A stretch of 6,293 nt of DNA, taken from positions 1-6,293 of the forward strand of contig WFQS01000434.1 in NCBI GenBank assembly GCA_015486915.1, read 5' to 3'. Below are positions 5,855 through 6,293 of this stretch, piece after piece; the first letter of the stretch is position 1, and the number at the start of each line of letters is the position of its first letter. The notes beneath the pieces were generated by a model. It saw only the letters and a program-made list of their open reading frames with translations. It was not told where the DNA came from and searched no databases. The DNA is from Desulfobacteraceae bacterium (GTDB taxonomy: Bacteria; Desulfobacterota; Desulfobacteria; Desulfobacterales; Desulfobacteraceae). The translations under genes and the position numbers were made by a program.

Positions 5855-6293
5855 TAAAAATATATTATTCCAGCGATATCTACGGAGCACGGAAAGAGGC
5901 GGAAAAAATATCCATGGATATTGGATTCAACAGGAGGGAAACTGAGGAAATTCTCATTGTGGTGAATGAACTTGGATCGAACCTTTTAAAGTACGCCCCC
6001 GGGGGACATCTCATGTTCCGTCCTGTGCAGGAGAATGGCAGGGTCGGCATGGAAATTGAGGCAGCCGATACCGGACCTGGAATTAATAATGTAAAACTTG
6101 CCATGGGCGATGGATTTTCTTCAACGGGAAGCCTAGGATATGGCTTTGGTACAGTGAACCGTCTCATGGACACCCTTGATATAACAAGCCACAAAGGAGA
6201 TGATCATGGAACCTGTATCCGCTGCACACGCTGGCTTAAGCATCACACAAGCAGTTCAGGTATGTGCCCCCTTGATTTTGATGTTATTACAAG
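5830..6293 (+). CDS. Second RsbT/RsbW-like GHKL ATPase protein, 3'-truncated; probable fusion to an RsbX/SpoIIE-type phosphatase
   Basis: The frame is open from 5806 to the end of the window with no stop; 154 codons follow ATG 5830. ATG 5839 is an alternative start. Neither has a good Shine-Dalgarno, so translation is probably coupled to rsbT, which it overlaps by 25 or 16 bp. Numbered from 5830, the ATPase domain shows N-box VVNELGSNLLKYA (E47, N51), ADTGPGI (79-85) and glycine lid STGSLGYGFG (98-107) followed by NRLMD. It is related to but clearly different from the rsbT product. After the domain ends (about 135), a short linker leads to CPLDFDVIT at the window edge, which resembles the entry to the phosphatase part of ATP-binding SpoIIE/RsbX-like proteins. 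That the rest is a phosphatase is inference from this edge and from gene order. If true, the protein would reset RsbS or RsbR. Confidence 0.85.
   Translation, partial: MEKMGGEIIKIYYSSDIYGARKEAEKISMDIGFNRRETEEILIVVNELGSNLLKYAPGGHLMFRPVQENGRVGMEIEAADTGPGINNVKLAMGDGFSSTGSLGYGFGTVNRLMDTLDITSHKGDDHGTCIRCTRWLKHHTSSSGMCPLDFDVIT

Noticed and set aside
5996..6005. CCCCCGGGGG perfect palindrome
   Set aside because: It encodes the Ala-Pro-Gly-Gly loop after the ATPase N-box, which is expected in this family, so codon choice explains it.

Overview
This window looks like part of a signal-transduction island from a Gram-negative, environmental, moderately AT-rich bacterium. The style of the proteins (large soluble hybrid histidine kinases, an HTH-receiver regulator and an Rsb partner-switching set with no Bacillus-type gene neighbours) suggests a Desulfobacterota/deltaproteobacterial genome such as the Desulfobacteraceae. 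That placement is inference: there is no rRNA or other taxonomic marker here. All supported genes are on the + strand.

Layout: (1) 1-1512 is the 3' part of an unorthodox hybrid histidine kinase (catalytic ATPase domain, two receivers, Hpt). (2) 1509-3578, overlapping it by 4 bp, is a complete soluble hybrid kinase with two tandem receivers, a PAS domain, and HisKA and ATPase domains. (3) 3579-3893 is a 315-bp gene-free gap with a candidate promoter, a 53-bp array of a 9-bp direct repeat (TTACACCAG, 5.9 copies), an inverted repeat and a strong Shine-Dalgarno. (4) 3894-4520 is a TTG-initiated regulator with an N-terminal MerR/excisionase-like helix-turn-helix joined to a receiver domain. (5) 4540-6293 is a tightly packed stressosome-type module: an RsbR-like STAS protein with only a coiled coil in place of a sensor domain, RsbS (S59 conserved), the RsbT kinase, and a second GHKL ATPase protein that runs off the window. 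The last codons of that protein suggest it continues into an RsbX/SpoIIE-type phosphatase.

How they may work together: the two kinases form one translationally coupled pair, and the Hpt of the first could pass phosphate to the stand-alone receivers of the second or to the HTH-receiver protein. The HTH-receiver gene sits directly upstream of rsbR-rsbS-rsbT with no evident promoter between them, so a phosphorelay may control expression or state of the stressosome-like switch. No sigma factor, anti-sigma antagonist or diguanylate cyclase is visible, so the output of the switch is unknown from this window. The most noteworthy signals are the joining of two-component and Rsb modules, the 9-bp repeat array just downstream of the candidate promoter, the sensor-less RsbR, and a 12-bp stem-loop at the end of the HTH-receiver gene.
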